Below are positions 1 through 9,410 of a DNA stretch of 64,000 nt, piece by piece. The stretch is taken from assembly GCF_023008165.1 (NCBI RefSeq), contig NZ_JAKQZA010000004.1:410337-474336 (forward strand), read 5' to 3'. The translations under genes were made by a program, and so were the position numbers. The first letter of the stretch is position 1. Every line of letters begins with the position of its first letter. The DNA comes from Kordiimonas laminariae. GTDB taxonomy: Bacteria; Pseudomonadota; Alphaproteobacteria; Sphingomonadales; Kordiimonadaceae. The notes under the pieces are model-generated. The model was not told where the DNA came from. It saw only the letters and a program-made list of their open reading frames with translations, and ran no database searches.

Positions 1-1131
1 TACACGCCAGCCATCGTCCATTTTCATCATATCAGTGGCACCGCCGGCATCAAGAGCTTCAACTTTGGTGCGAATTTCACCTTGCAGAGCGCGTAGACGA
101 AGCGCGCCAATTTCAACACGTCCATCAGCACCGGCTGAGGTAGCAATTGTGTCTATACTAGTGCAATCAACCGTTCCTGTGTGAAGGTTTTGTACTGTAG
201 TTTCAAACTGAGTTGCAAGCGCTGTATCTGCGACTTTTTCCGTAGAAAGGTGTAACTGCCGAATATCTACTTCTGTATCGAGAGGGTCGGCCACTAAAAC
301 ACGACGACGATCACCAAGGCCAAGAATAGCAAAGCCGCCGGCAGTTCTAACAGGATCAGAAATTTTCCCAACGTCTAAACCTTCAACGATGCCGGCATAG
401 TCGTCGTTCATGCTATCGACTGTTATCCAGCCAAGATCACCACCAACAGCCGCAGAAGGTGAACTGGAAAGCTGTTTTGCTATTTCATCAAATTTAGCGC
501 CTGCGCGAAGGCGTTCAACAATTTGCTCGGCATTTGATTTAATGCTGGCTTCCTGTTCAGGGGTGTTTACATCAAAAACAATTTCATTTAGGCGATATTC
601 AAATTTACCTCGGTTATCGCGAATTTTTTGAATGCGAGCTTCTACTTCTTCATCTGACACAGATACGAAGGAGCCTAAGCGACCTTCAACGAGCTGTGAC
701 CAAGCTACTTCAGCTTCCATTTGTTTTTGCATAGAGCGTTTACTTGAGCCGATACTTGTTAACGCTGAAGCAAATTGATCTGCTGTTTGGCCAACGCCTT
801 GGGCACGGCGGGCAAAAAAGTCATCCAATTGTTCAGCAGCTATGACAAGATCAACTGTTGCAGCTTCTTGAAGTTGAAGGCGTTCATCAATCATAGTTCT
901 TAGAACTTGTTCACGCACCTTAAGAAATTCTTCCTGTGTGTTTACCCCACCAGAAAGCGCAATCACCAAGCGTAAACGCTGATCAATATCAAATGAAGAA
1001 ATAGGTTCGTCATTCACTAACACTTCGATGCTATTCACAGCTTGTTGAGCGGAAACTCCCATGGTCAGCGCTACACATACTGCGCTTCCTAAAACTGTAT
1101 TCTTTACAAGTTTTTTAGTTTTTTTAATCAC
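1..1131 (-). CDS. surA: SurA-like periplasmic peptidyl-prolyl isomerase/chaperone (partial, cut by window edge)
   Basis: Periplasmic chaperone that escorts outer-membrane proteins to the BAM complex. The reading frame is open from a GTG at 1131 to the left edge, giving 377 codons with no stop, so the C-terminus lies outside the window. Residues 1-30 form a basic, hydrophobic signal peptide ending near GVSAQQ. Next come a SurA N-terminal helical domain (INDEPIS-like segment VNDEPISSFDI, then MIDERLQLQEA) and a parvulin (PpiC) domain around residues 165-285 with the typical GGDLGWI motif. The gene lies 79 bp downstream of lptD on the same strand, the usual lptD-surA order, and is probably co-transcribed with it. 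The GTG start is chosen because it heads the signal peptide; no strong ribosome-binding site is visible. Confidence 0.9.
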   Translation of the reverse strand, partial: MIKKTKKLVKNTVLGSAVCVALTMGVSAQQAVNSIEVLVNDEPISSFDIDQRLRLVIALSGGVNTQEEFLKVREQVLRTMIDERLQLQEAATVDLVIAAEQLDDFFARRAQGVGQTADQFASALTSIGSSKRSMQKQMEAEVAWSQLVEGRLGSFVSVSDEEVEARIQKIRDNRGKFEYRLNEIVFDVNTPEQEASIKSNAEQIVERLRAGAKFDEIAKQLSSSPSAAVGGDLGWITVDSMNDDYAGIVEGLDVGKISDPVRTAGGFAILGLGDRRRVLVADPLDTEVDIRQLHLSTEKVADTALATQFETTVQNLHTGTVDCTSIDTIATSAGADGRVEIGALRLRALQGEIRTKVEALDAGGATDMMKMDDGWRV

Positions 1132-1210
1132 TCTAATATTGCCCAACTGTTACTGCGATTGATCAGTTTAAATCTGTTTAAAGCGTTTTAGCGCCTTTTG
1201 TGACAAGACA

Positions 1211-3442
1211 CTACCCTAAATTAATCAATTTTATCCGAAACATAATTGATGTTCCTGGTTCAATATCTCTGTCTCTGGTGAAGGTTTCTCTCCACCGTAA
1301 GCCAAGTTGAATACATTCATTCTGGTATTCTACACCAAGGCTATACTCAAGATTACCGCTTCCTTCATCAATAAGTTCATTTGTAATTCTATCTGGAATT
1401 TCGGCACCTTTAAGGCGGCGAGAAAAACTGCCAGTCAATTTCCAGTTTGTATTGAAGTTATAGAAGCCACTTGCTCTGACTTCTTCTCGGTCTTCCCGGT
1501 TTAAGGATGTCAGTTCCCGGTTGAGCTTCAAGTACCCAACGCGAAGTGAAGCATTTTCATCACCAAAGGTTACATCAATTTCATTTCTTCTAAATGAAAA
1601 ACTCTTATCATCCAATCGATACCGATGCTCAAGATCAATCCAGCCCTTGTAATTGATATTGGTTCGACCGACGATATCTGAACTGTCACCTTCCAGACCT
1701 GCTCCATCCGCCAATACCACGTCTGTGCTGTCTATTCTTAAGCTTTGACCAAGAACAATATCAGTACTTAAATCGCCTGTTTCATAGCGCCACTTGAGGC
1801 CATAGGTAACTCGGCTTCCTTCTTCCCAGAGGTCGAAACCCGATGTGCGATCAGAAGAAAATAGATTTACGTCATTAAGTTCGAAAGCTCTACTATCCTC
1901 ATTTACGATGCTGTTTGGTGTGCCTCTGCGAGGAGATAGAGTAACTTCTAAGATTGGTTCTAGAGTTTGCGTACTATCACCACTGTGTTTAACAAGGGGC
2001 CAGCTAACTGTGCCAGTTACGCGTGCTAGATTGCGCCACTCGCTTGAAGATGCCCCAAAGTTACCTGCAAATTCGGTTTCATCAGGTTGAGCTACATCGT
2101 CTACATTATATAAATCAGATCGTACGAGCGCTTCTGTGTCAAAAATAAAACCTTTCGGCGTTACCCAGCGTTTTTCCCATTTTGCTGAAAGCGAAAGGCG
2201 CTGAGTATCAAGACCGTCTGTTCTATGAAGAGCTAGGGCATTTCCTTGTACGCTTAAAGTACCTCCCAAAGGTTTGAATGGGGCTACATATTCAGCGTCA
2301 ATTAGTGGCAGTGCATGCCCTGTTAAACCAGCGACATCTTCGATACGAAGTCCCTGGAAAGCCAGAGCGCGGCTCGAAATATATGAAAGTCCAAAGAAAC
2401 CCTCTAATAGATACTCGCTGGTTAACGTATCAGCATCTGAGATATCATATCTTCTTAGGTAAGTATCATCTGATGCCCAGTTAACCTTAAGGGAAGAACG
2501 CCAATTTTTTGTATGGTTATAACTGCCGTCCGCTGCGATATGTCCGCGAAACTCTTTTCTGGTGTTAAGTGGATCGGTGAGGTCTTCATTTCCTGTACGA
2601 GCAATACTGCCTCTGGTGATACTGCCACCAATAGAATATCTACCATTTCTAAGATGATGGCGATATTCGGACTGTAGAACGAAGCCTTCACGTGTTGTGT
2701 AAATAGGTTTAACCGTGATGTCCTGACTATCATTAAATACATGATAGTAGGGAACACCTATATAGAAACCCAAGTTGCGCGTAGTTTGGATGTCGAGCGG
2801 TAAAACTCCACTAGCTTTATCGACTGTAGGATCAGGATGTGAGAAATAGGGTGTCCAAAGAATAGGCAGTCCAAATACTTCCAGAATTGCATCTTCATAA
2901 TAAAGCCGCTTCTTTTCTTTATCGTGGACCACCTTTACTGCTTTGATTTGCCATAAGGGCGCTTCTGGCTTTTCTTCGGACTCCAGACAAATTTTACAAG
3001 GGCTATAAACAGCTCTCTTAAGAACAGTTTGTCCGTTTGTATCATCTTTGGTTCCCGAAACTGCTCGAACCTGCGCGCCGTCTGCCATTAAAAGCCGGAT
3101 ATCTTCTACAAAAGCTTTTTGAAGGGAATCCTGAAGTTCCATCTGAGGTGCGAAAACACGGTCACCATTGGGAGAGGTTAAGGTAACAGCACCATAGGCA
3201 TGGCCGATACCTGTTTTCTCGTTATAAACAACTTCCCCTGCAGTAAGGGTATATCCGTCGCGTTGGATAAGGACGTGCCCAATTGCTCGCACAACACCTG
3301 TGTCTTGGTTGTAAGTAAGTTGATCTGCGGCGAAATCGATCTTCTTTTCTTCAGTAACCTCTTGGACTTTAACCTCTGCAGCATAAACTGGACTAGAGGC
3401 TGCCAAAGCAATCAAAAGCGCTGACTGTGAAACCAATGACAT
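1211..3442 (-). CDS. lptD: LPS-assembly protein LptD (outer-membrane beta-barrel)
   Basis: Outer-membrane component of the Lpt bridge that inserts lipopolysaccharide into the outer leaflet. The protein has 743 residues, normal for alphaproteobacterial LptD. Residues 1-21 are a signal peptide cleaved near VYAAEV. An OstA/LptA-type jellyroll follows (about 35-140, with FAADQLTYNQDTG and GEVVYNEKTG), and then a long beta-barrel rich in alternating aromatic residues to the C-terminus. Cysteines occur in the CKICLES segment (about residue 150) and near the C-terminus (NECIQLGLRW), consistent with the disulfides LptD needs. It is divergent from pepA and upstream of surA. The start is fixed by an in-frame stop just upstream. 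Confidence 0.95.
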   Translation of the reverse strand: MSLVSQSALLIALAASSPVYAAEVKVQEVTEEKKIDFAADQLTYNQDTGVVRAIGHVLIQRDGYTLTAGEVVYNEKTGIGHAYGAVTLTSPNGDRVFAPQMELQDSLQKAFVEDIRLLMADGAQVRAVSGTKDDTNGQTVLKRAVYSPCKICLESEEKPEAPLWQIKAVKVVHDKEKKRLYYEDAILEVFGLPILWTPYFSHPDPTVDKASGVLPLDIQTTRNLGFYIGVPYYHVFNDSQDITVKPIYTTREGFVLQSEYRHHLRNGRYSIGGSITRGSIARTGNEDLTDPLNTRKEFRGHIAADGSYNHTKNWRSSLKVNWASDDTYLRRYDISDADTLTSEYLLEGFFGLSYISSRALAFQGLRIEDVAGLTGHALPLIDAEYVAPFKPLGGTLSVQGNALALHRTDGLDTQRLSLSAKWEKRWVTPKGFIFDTEALVRSDLYNVDDVAQPDETEFAGNFGASSSEWRNLARVTGTVSWPLVKHSGDSTQTLEPILEVTLSPRRGTPNSIVNEDSRAFELNDVNLFSSDRTSGFDLWEEGSRVTYGLKWRYETGDLSTDIVLGQSLRIDSTDVVLADGAGLEGDSSDIVGRTNINYKGWIDLEHRYRLDDKSFSFRRNEIDVTFGDENASLRVGYLKLNRELTSLNREDREEVRASGFYNFNTNWKLTGSFSRRLKGAEIPDRITNELIDEGSGNLEYSLGVEYQNECIQLGLRWRETFTRDRDIEPGTSIMFRIKLINLG

Positions 3443-3560
3443 AAATAACCCTGTGCATCATTTTATTGTTGAGGTTTTGATAGACGCAAAGAGCCTGAAC
3501 CGCAACGCGCAAAAACCAATGATGGATAAAAACTCACGCTTTGTCATATGGAATTATGGC

Positions 3561-3595
3561 TTTTTCGAGGGGCAGAGCTTGCCAAGATCGAAAAA
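3561..3595. repeat. Inverted repeat between divergent lptD and pepA
   Basis: Perfect 8-bp arms TTTTTCGA (3561-3568) and TCGAAAAA (3588-3595) are separated by 19 bp in the 223-bp divergent promoter region. It could be an operator or an incidental hairpin. No function is assigned. Confidence 0.35.
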
Positions 3596-3665
3596 TAGAG
3601 GCAAATAATGCACTAAAGGGCAATGAGATTGTCTCGTCTCGCACAGATAATAAAAGAGGAATCCC

Positions 3666-5129
3666 ATGAAGGTTTCATTTGATAAACTAGCACTACCTGA
3701 AAATGGTGCACTCGTAATTTTGGCTGAAAAAGATGCTCCATTCACTGGTCTTGCTGCGGAAGCAGATAATGCTGTGTCAGGTGCACTTTCGAAGGCAAAG
3801 GATGTATCCAATTTTACGGGTGCTGCAGGGCAGGTTAAAGAGATCATCGCTCCTGCTGGGCTGGCAGTTGAGCGCGTTGTGCTGCTTGGTCTTGGTGATA
3901 AGGGGATTGATTCTAATTACTCAGGCCTGACAACAGGTGCAACTGTTGTATCAACACTTCTTAATAGTGGATCAGAAACCGCAACTGTGATTGCGTCGGA
4001 TGATGACGCAGTAGCAATTGCTGAAGGTGCGCTTCTCCGTTCTTACCGTTTTGATAAATACCGCACCAAAGAACCTGAAAGCAAAAAGCCAACGCTTAAG
4101 ACTATTATTGTTGCGACAGGAAATCCTGATGCAGCTGCTGAGGCTTTCTTGGAGCGTGAGCGTGTGATTGACGGTGTGTTTATGACACGTGATCTGGTTT
4201 CTGAACCTGCAAACATTCTACACCCAGAAAGTTTTGCAGATGAAATTACAAGCTTGAGCGATCTTGGTGTGGAAGTGGAAGTGCTTGGTGAAGCTGAAAT
4301 GGCTGAATTGGGTATGAATGCGCTTCTGGGTGTTGGTCAGGGTTCTGATAAAGAGAGTAAGCTCGTTATCATGCGCTGGAATGGCGGTAATGAGGGAGAT
4401 CAGCCTCTCGCATTCGTTGGTAAAGGCGTAACATTTGATACTGGTGGTATCTCGCTTAAACCGGGCGAGGGTATGGAGCAGATGAAATGGGACATGGGCG
4501 GCGCAGGAACCGTTGTAGGTCTCATGAAAGCTCTCGCTGGCCGTAAAGCAAAAGCAAATATTGTTGCTACCGTTGGTTTGGTTGAAAATATGCCGTCTGG
4601 CAATGCGCAGCGCCCAGGCGACGTTGTTACAAGCATGTCTGGTCAGACTATAGAAATCTTGAACACTGACGCAGAAGGCCGCCTCGTTCTTTGTGATGCC
4701 ATCTGGTATACGCAGGATAAATATAAGCCGAAGTTCATTATTGATCTTGCAACACTCACTGGTGCAATCATTATTTCGTTGGGTAATGAATATGCGGGTA
4801 TCTTCTCTGACAGTGACGAACTTTCTATGCAGCTTTCTGCGGCAGGAAGCCAAACAGGTGACAAAGTTTGGCGTATGCCAATCCATGAAAACTATGACAA
4901 GATGATCAACTGTGATATCGCAGATATGAAAAATATCGGTGGCCGTGCAGCTGGTTCTATTACCGCAGCACAGTTCCTCAAGCGTTTCACCAATGATGTA
5001 CCTTGGGTGCACATTGATATCGCAGGTACTGTATGGTCGGAAAAGGACCTGCCTCTGAGCGCGAAAGGCGGAACGGGCTTTGGTGTTCGTCTTCTAGACC
5101 GTTTCGTAGCAGATAACTACGAAGGCTAA
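3666..5129 (+). CDS. pepA: Leucyl aminopeptidase (M17 family)
   Basis: Cytosolic hexameric metallo-aminopeptidase that removes N-terminal residues from peptides and, in some bacteria, also binds DNA. The 487 residues match the family length. The metal-binding lysine/aspartate segment FVGKGVTFDTGGISLKP is at about residues 251-267. The M17 signature NTDAEGRL is at about 333-340 and supplies the Asp, Glu and Arg of the active site. The start has a good ribosome-binding site (AGAGGA). holC follows after 5 bp, a common pairing, so the two genes are probably one operon. Confidence 0.97.
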   Translation: MKVSFDKLALPENGALVILAEKDAPFTGLAAEADNAVSGALSKAKDVSNFTGAAGQVKEIIAPAGLAVERVVLLGLGDKGIDSNYSGLTTGATVVSTLLNSGSETATVIASDDDAVAIAEGALLRSYRFDKYRTKEPESKKPTLKTIIVATGNPDAAAEAFLERERVIDGVFMTRDLVSEPANILHPESFADEITSLSDLGVEVEVLGEAEMAELGMNALLGVGQGSDKESKLVIMRWNGGNEGDQPLAFVGKGVTFDTGGISLKPGEGMEQMKWDMGGAGTVVGLMKALAGRKAKANIVATVGLVENMPSGNAQRPGDVVTSMSGQTIEILNTDAEGRLVLCDAIWYTQDKYKPKFIIDLATLTGAIIISLGNEYAGIFSDSDELSMQLSAAGSQTGDKVWRMPIHENYDKMINCDIADMKNIGGRAAGSITAAQFLKRFTNDVPWVHIDIAGTVWSEKDLPLSAKGGTGFGVRLLDRFVADNYEG

Positions 5130-5134
5130 GATAA

Positions 5135-5584
5135 GTGGCGGAGATCAGATTTTATCATTTACAAAGGCAGAGCCTCGAAGAGGCGCTGCCGAAACTGATG
5201 GAGAAAGTCCATCAGGCTGGTCTCCGCGCAATTATCAAAGCTGAAAACAAAGCGCTTGTTGATACGCTCGATAAAGCGCTTTGGACATATGATGCGAACA
5301 GTTTTATCCCGCATGATAAGGACGGCTGCAAACACCCGGCAGAGCAGCCAGTTTTCCTTACGATAACAGATGAAAACCCAAATGATGCAAATGCCTTAGT
5401 GCTGATTAACGCAGCTTCATATGAGAAGATCGAGAAGTTTGATCGTTGCCTCTATATGTTTGATGGCAGGGATGAAACGATTGTGTCTCAGGCGCGAACC
5501 GACTGGAAGGCATATAAGGAACTTGGGCTAGAAATGTCTTATTGGCAGCAACGGGAAAATGGTGGCTGGGAACAAAAAGCCTGA
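5135..5584 (+). CDS. holC: DNA polymerase III chi subunit
   Basis: Chi links the clamp loader (through psi) to single-strand binding protein at the replication fork. The 149-residue protein has the typical start AEIRFYHLQRQSLEEALPKL, the central WTYDANSFIPHDKDG segment and the PVFLTI/ANALVLIN strands seen in alphaproteobacterial HolC. It follows pepA by 5 bp, as in many proteobacteria, and its end abuts the GNAT gene. The start is a GTG at 5135. Confidence 0.92.
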   Translation: MAEIRFYHLQRQSLEEALPKLMEKVHQAGLRAIIKAENKALVDTLDKALWTYDANSFIPHDKDGCKHPAEQPVFLTITDENPNDANALVLINAASYEKIEKFDRCLYMFDGRDETIVSQARTDWKAYKELGLEMSYWQQRENGGWEQKA

Positions 5585-5589
5585 TTGTT

Positions 5590-6042
5590 ATGCATTATAA
5601 ACATCCAAAGTTACCTTATTATATTTCAACAGATTATTCCGAGTTTGATACATCCAAGATGATCAAGTGGCTCAGCGAAGACGCTTATTGGTCAACTGGT
5701 GTTCCATTTGAAGTTATGCACCGCGGTTTCAGCAATTCGCTGGCCTTTGGTGTGTTTCAGGCGAGCGGAAACCTCGTAGGCATTGCTCGAATGATTACAG
5801 ACAGAGCAACCTTTGCATATCTTGCCGATGTATATATGGACCCTGACCATAGAGGTAAGGGGCTGGGTGAGTGGTTGATGGAAATTATAATGGCGCACCC
5901 AGACCTTCAGGGGCTAAGAAGAATGATGCTGGCGACCTCTGATGCTCATGGCCTCTATGAAAAATTAGGTTTTGGCAAGGTTAGTAAAACGGATGAGCGC
6001 CTGATGGAAATCGTGCGGCCGGATATCTACAAAAACGATTAA
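5590..6042 (+). CDS. GNAT-family N-acetyltransferase
   Basis: Probable acetyl-CoA-dependent acetyltransferase of unknown substrate. The 150-residue protein shows the GNAT acetyl-CoA-binding segment as ADVYMDPDHRGKGLGEWLM (around residues 80-98, R/Q-x-x-G-x-G/A) and the C-terminal YEKLGFG motif. The ATG at 5590 is chosen because the family fold begins there and this start leaves a 5-bp gap after holC. An in-frame ATG at 5542 would add 16 residues inside the holC 3' end in another frame. The ribosome-binding site is weak for either start, so translation may be coupled to holC. Confidence 0.85.
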   Translation: MHYKHPKLPYYISTDYSEFDTSKMIKWLSEDAYWSTGVPFEVMHRGFSNSLAFGVFQASGNLVGIARMITDRATFAYLADVYMDPDHRGKGLGEWLMEIIMAHPDLQGLRRMMLATSDAHGLYEKLGFGKVSKTDERLMEIVRPDIYKND

Positions 6043-6062
6043 TTACCCTTTTTTTACCAGTT

Positions 6063-6114
6063 TCCTTTATTCTTAATCTCAGGCTCAGAGGGATGTAATA
6101 AAAAGAATAAAGGA
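6063..6114 (+). promoter_or_regulatory. Long inverted repeat covering the Shine-Dalgarno of the alpha/beta-hydrolase gene
   Basis: Perfect 12-bp arms TCCTTTATTCTT (6063-6074) and AAGAATAAAGGA (6103-6114) enclose a 28-nt loop. The right arm contains AAAGGA, the ribosome-binding site that lies 7 nt before the GTG start at 6122. If transcribed, the hairpin would hide that site, which suggests translational control. An operator for a dimeric regulator is the alternative. Confidence 0.55.
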
Positions 6115-6121
6115 TAATCCC

Positions 6122-6910
6122 GTGCGCGCTGTTGCTCGTTTTCTAGGCTTAGTAGCCTTTACCTATATAGCTATAGCTTCCTATATGTATTGGTATCAGG
6201 AAGACCTTATCTTTCATCCAGTGCCTGTTGAAGAGGGTTACGATTACGCATTCTCCACCCCCACCGAAGATATATGGCTGCCTCATGAGAAAGGCAGGTT
6301 ACATGGTGTTTTGTTCAAAAACATTTCAGATGCAAGAGGGGTGGTTTTGTATTTTAAAGGGAACTTTGGAAACATAAGTTTTTCAGAGCGGCAGGCACAT
6401 GTTTTCATGCGGTTAGGTTATGATGTAATTGCTATGGACTATCGCGGATCAGGTAAGAGTATTGGTCCACTTTCTGAAAAAGTTCTGCTTCAGGATGCTG
6501 AACGCTGGTACGATTGGGCATCGGATCGCTATGGCGATAATCATGTACGAGTAGTGGGGTATTCGCTAGGAACTACGTTCGCTAGTCATGTGGCTGCAGT
6601 GAAGCAGGTAGCCCATACCATATTACTTGCACCGATGAAATCTATTGAGGATATCGCAGCGCACCGTTACCCGCTTCTTCCTTCATTCCTAACGCGTTAT
6701 CCATTAAGGTCTTATGAAAAATTAAAGCAAGCTGTGGGGCAGGTAATAATTTACCACGGAACCAATGACCGAGTTGTGCCGTATGCTTCAGGAGCTGCAC
6801 TTGGAGAGGTTCTTGATCATAACGACCGTTTTTTAACGATAACCGGAGGCACACACTATGATCTGCTCACAAGAGGTGAGGTGCTCGCCGATATTCGAAG
6901 CCGTTGGTAG
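6122..6910 (+). CDS. Membrane-anchored alpha/beta hydrolase
   Basis: Serine hydrolase of unknown substrate, in the group of single-span 'alpha/beta hydrolase' proteins related to YfhR/BEM46. Residues 5-25 form an N-terminal membrane anchor followed by the characteristic YQEDLIFHPVP. The nucleophile elbow GYSLGT is at about 147-152; a probable Asp lies in NDRVVP and His in GGTHYDLL near the C-terminus. The oxyanion region LYFKGNFGN is clear. The start is a GTG preceded by AAAGGA, which is sequestered in an upstream 12-bp inverted repeat. It converges with the ABC-F gene, whose stop is 2 bp away. Confidence 0.88.
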   Translation: MRAVARFLGLVAFTYIAIASYMYWYQEDLIFHPVPVEEGYDYAFSTPTEDIWLPHEKGRLHGVLFKNISDARGVVLYFKGNFGNISFSERQAHVFMRLGYDVIAMDYRGSGKSIGPLSEKVLLQDAERWYDWASDRYGDNHVRVVGYSLGTTFASHVAAVKQVAHTILLAPMKSIEDIAAHRYPLLPSFLTRYPLRSYEKLKQAVGQVIIYHGTNDRVVPYASGAALGEVLDHNDRFLTITGGTHYDLLTRGEVLADIRSRW

Positions 6911-6911
6911 A

Positions 6912-8804
6912 TTAAACGTCGAACTCGCTCTGTTTTTCTGCGTAGGTTTCTTCGGCTTCCATCCAAGCTGTTTCAGCCTGTTCAATCTTTTTTTCAAGCT
7001 CAGAAGCTTTCAAGCTTAAGTCCGCAACTCTATTTTCATTCCCCGCCTCATATAGAGCCGGATCACCTAGCTTTTTATCAATGAGAGTTTTTTGGTCTGT
7101 TAGTTTTTCCAACTGAGTCTCCGCCTTCTCTACCGCACGGCGGAAGGGGGCTAGTTTTCTTCTTGCCTCGGCTGCGTTTTGGCGCGCTGCCTTTCTGGTG
7201 TCGGCTTGTTTTTCTCCACGCTTCTCTGCGCGCTCACCAGCACGAAGCTTAAGCAGATGCTGTTTGTAATCTTCGAGATCACCTTCAAAACGCTTCACAT
7301 CACCATCTTCAACAAGCCAAAGACGGTCTACACAGGCCTCTACCAAGTGCCGGTCGTGGCTAATAAGGAGTACAGCCCCATCATAATCATTGATGGCATG
7401 AATAAGAGCTTCGCGGCTATCAATATCCAAATGGTTGGTTGGCTCATCGAGAATAAGGAGTTGGGGCTTTTCAAAAGTTGCGAGTGCAAACATAAGTCGC
7501 GCTTTTTCCCCACCTGACAAGCTTTCGACTGGGCGATCAGCTTTATCAATACCAAACCCAAACCCTCCGAGGCGTGCACGTACCTTTGCCTCAATCGTAT
7601 CGGGCATGAGCTTTTTTAAGTGATCAAGCGGGCTGTTTTTGGGGATGAGCTCATCAAGCTGGTGTTGTGCAAAATAGCCAATACCCAGCGTACGAGGGCG
7701 CTTTACTTTGCCGACGATGGGCTTCAGTTTATCGGCCACCAGTTTAGCGAATGTAGATTTACCGTTACCATTTGCCCCCAAGAGTGCAATCCGGTCATCC
7801 ATATCAACACGGAGGTCAAGCTTTTTGAGGATCGGCTTGTTTTCTTCATAGCCAACGCTTGCTTCCTCCACAGCAATTAGAGGCGAAGAAAGCGGATCGG
7901 GCTTTGGAAACTTAAAAGGTACAGTATGTTCTTCAACCATTGTGGCAATAGGTTGCATGCGTTCGAGAGCTTTAATGCGGCTCTGTGCCTGTTTTGCCTT
8001 GCTGGCTTTGGCTTTAAAGCGGTCTACAAAGCTTTGAATATGCCTGCGCTCTGCTTCTTGTTTGGATTTAAGCGCCATTTGGCGTTCCATATTGATGCGG
8101 CGCAGTTCTTCAAATCGGTCATATCCACCTGTATAGATATTTAGTTTCTGGTTCTCAAGGTGAACAATGTGAGTGACAGCCTTATTTAAAAGGTCTCTAT
8201 CATGGCTTACGATTACTACTGTGTATGGGTAAGTCTTGAGGAAGTTCTCAAGCCACATAACACCTTCGAGATCCAGATAGTTTGTTGGTTCATCAAGCAG
8301 CAGTAGGTCAGGCCTGTTAAAAAGTACGCATGCGAGAGCAACGCGCATCCGCCAGCCACCTGAATAGCTAGAGCAGGGGCGTGCTTGGGCTTCTTCATCA
8401 AAACCTAGACCAGCAAGAATTGTGGCGGCGCGGCTTTCGGCTGAATGGGCCTCAATATCAGCCAGGCGGGTATGGATGTCAGCAATACGATTTGGGTCAG
8501 TTGCAGTTTCTGCTTCAATATTTAAAGCCGTCAACTCTTTATTGGAGGCCAATACTGTTTCTAGAAGTGATTGGGGGCCGCCAGGAGCTTCCTGCCCAAC
8601 ATGGCCAACTGTCGCGCGTGGGCGCACCTTTATTTCACCTGTCTCGGGGCCGATTTCGCCCAGGATCATCTTCAGGAGAGTTGATTTGCCTGCACCATTT
8701 CGGCCTACAAAACCTACTTTGTGGCCTGCAGGGATGCCAACTGTCGCCTGCTCAAAAAGCACACGATCACCAATTCGATATGTGATGTCATTAATATGAA
8801 GCAT
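6912..8804 (-). CDS. ABC-F family ATPase (ribosome-associated, YheS/Uup-like)
   Basis: Cytosolic twin-ATPase of the ABC-F type, a group that acts on ribosomes rather than in transport; there are no membrane segments. In 630 residues it has two nucleotide-binding domains. Walker A is GRNGAGKST in domain 1 and GANGNGKST in domain 2, the signature motifs are YSGGWRMR and LSGGEKAR, and the Walker B motifs are LLLLDEPTN and LLILDEPTNH. A charged linker separates the domains and a C-terminal coiled coil (about 530-630) follows. I take the ATG at 8804 because the domain starts with LHINDITYRIGD; an in-frame start at 8840 would add 12 unlikely residues. Confidence 0.92.
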   Translation of the reverse strand: MLHINDITYRIGDRVLFEQATVGIPAGHKVGFVGRNGAGKSTLLKMILGEIGPETGEIKVRPRATVGHVGQEAPGGPQSLLETVLASNKELTALNIEAETATDPNRIADIHTRLADIEAHSAESRAATILAGLGFDEEAQARPCSSYSGGWRMRVALACVLFNRPDLLLLDEPTNYLDLEGVMWLENFLKTYPYTVVIVSHDRDLLNKAVTHIVHLENQKLNIYTGGYDRFEELRRINMERQMALKSKQEAERRHIQSFVDRFKAKASKAKQAQSRIKALERMQPIATMVEEHTVPFKFPKPDPLSSPLIAVEEASVGYEENKPILKKLDLRVDMDDRIALLGANGNGKSTFAKLVADKLKPIVGKVKRPRTLGIGYFAQHQLDELIPKNSPLDHLKKLMPDTIEAKVRARLGGFGFGIDKADRPVESLSGGEKARLMFALATFEKPQLLILDEPTNHLDIDSREALIHAINDYDGAVLLISHDRHLVEACVDRLWLVEDGDVKRFEGDLEDYKQHLLKLRAGERAEKRGEKQADTRKAARQNAAEARRKLAPFRRAVEKAETQLEKLTDQKTLIDKKLGDPALYEAGNENRVADLSLKASELEKKIEQAETAWMEAEETYAEKQSEFDV

Positions 8805-8858
8805 GAGCGGGGAAGTATCACACCGTTTGGTTCGCTGCAATGAAGGAATATAAACTCT

Positions 8859-8887
8859 TTGCTATTAGATGCAGGGTTGGTTATAAG
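8859..8887 (+). promoter_or_regulatory. Sigma-70-type promoter for ndk
   Basis: TTGCTA (8859-8864) and TATAAG (8882-8887) are separated by 17 bp. The predicted start is about 40 nt before the ndk ATG. Assigned by consensus only. Confidence 0.6.
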
Positions 8888-8934
8888 GCGCGCGAATCAA
8901 AGTTTTAACCCAACCTTCTTGAAGGGATAGTCAC

Positions 8935-9357
8935 ATGGCTGTGCAAAGAACATTTTCTATCATTAAACCAGATGCAACTAACCGTAACCTTACTGGTGCA
9001 ATTAACGCGATCTTCGAAAAAGCTGGTCTACGTATCGTAGGTCAAAAGCGTATCCAAATGACTCAAGCACAAGCTGAGACATTTTACGCTGTTCACTCTG
9101 AGCGCCCATTCTTTGGTGAGCTTGTTGAGTTCATGACATCAGCGCCTGTTGTTGTTCAAGTTCTTGAAGGTGAAAATGCTGTTCTTGCACACCGTGAAGT
9201 GATGGGTGCAACAAACCCGGCAGAAGCTGCTGAAGGTACTGTACGTAAAGAATTCGCTCTTTCAATCGGCGAAAACTCTGTACACGGTTCTGACAGTGAA
9301 GAAAACGCAGCGATCGAAATCGCTCAGTTCTTCTCTGGTAACGAGATCGTTGGCTAA
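8935..9357 (+). CDS. ndk: Nucleoside diphosphate kinase
   Basis: Transfers the gamma-phosphate from ATP to nucleoside diphosphates through a phospho-histidine. The 140 residues are full length. It starts with [14 protein letters not shown], and the active-site histidine is H117 in NSVHGSDS. It has a strong ribosome-binding site (GAAGGGA), its own sigma-70-type promoter and a rho-independent terminator, so it is a single-gene unit. Codon use is biased (GTT, CGT, GAA), as expected for a highly expressed gene. Confidence 0.98.
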   Translation: MAVQRTFSIIKPDATNRNLTGAINAIFEKAGLRIVGQKRIQMTQAQAETFYAVHSERPFFGELVEFMTSAPVVVQVLEGENAVLAHREVMGATNPAEAAEGTVRKEFALSIGENSVHGSDSEENAAIEIAQFFSGNEIVG

Positions 9358-9410
9358 TCAGCCAAAAAAGTTTGTCTAAGAGCTATTAGGCACGCGGTTC
9401 ATTCCGCAGG

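Noticed and set aside
1..1131. Possible broken surA because no complete ORF is present
   Set aside because: The frame is open to the window edge with normal SurA sequence; it is cut by the window, not damaged.
4218..5012. 264-codon open frame antisense to pepA
   Set aside because: It overlaps a well-conserved gene in full, has no recognisable protein features and reads as a Cys/His-rich shadow frame.
5542..5590. Possible frameshift fusing holC and the GNAT gene
   Set aside because: HolC has its normal end and the GNAT domain is complete from the ATG at 5590, so they are two genes.
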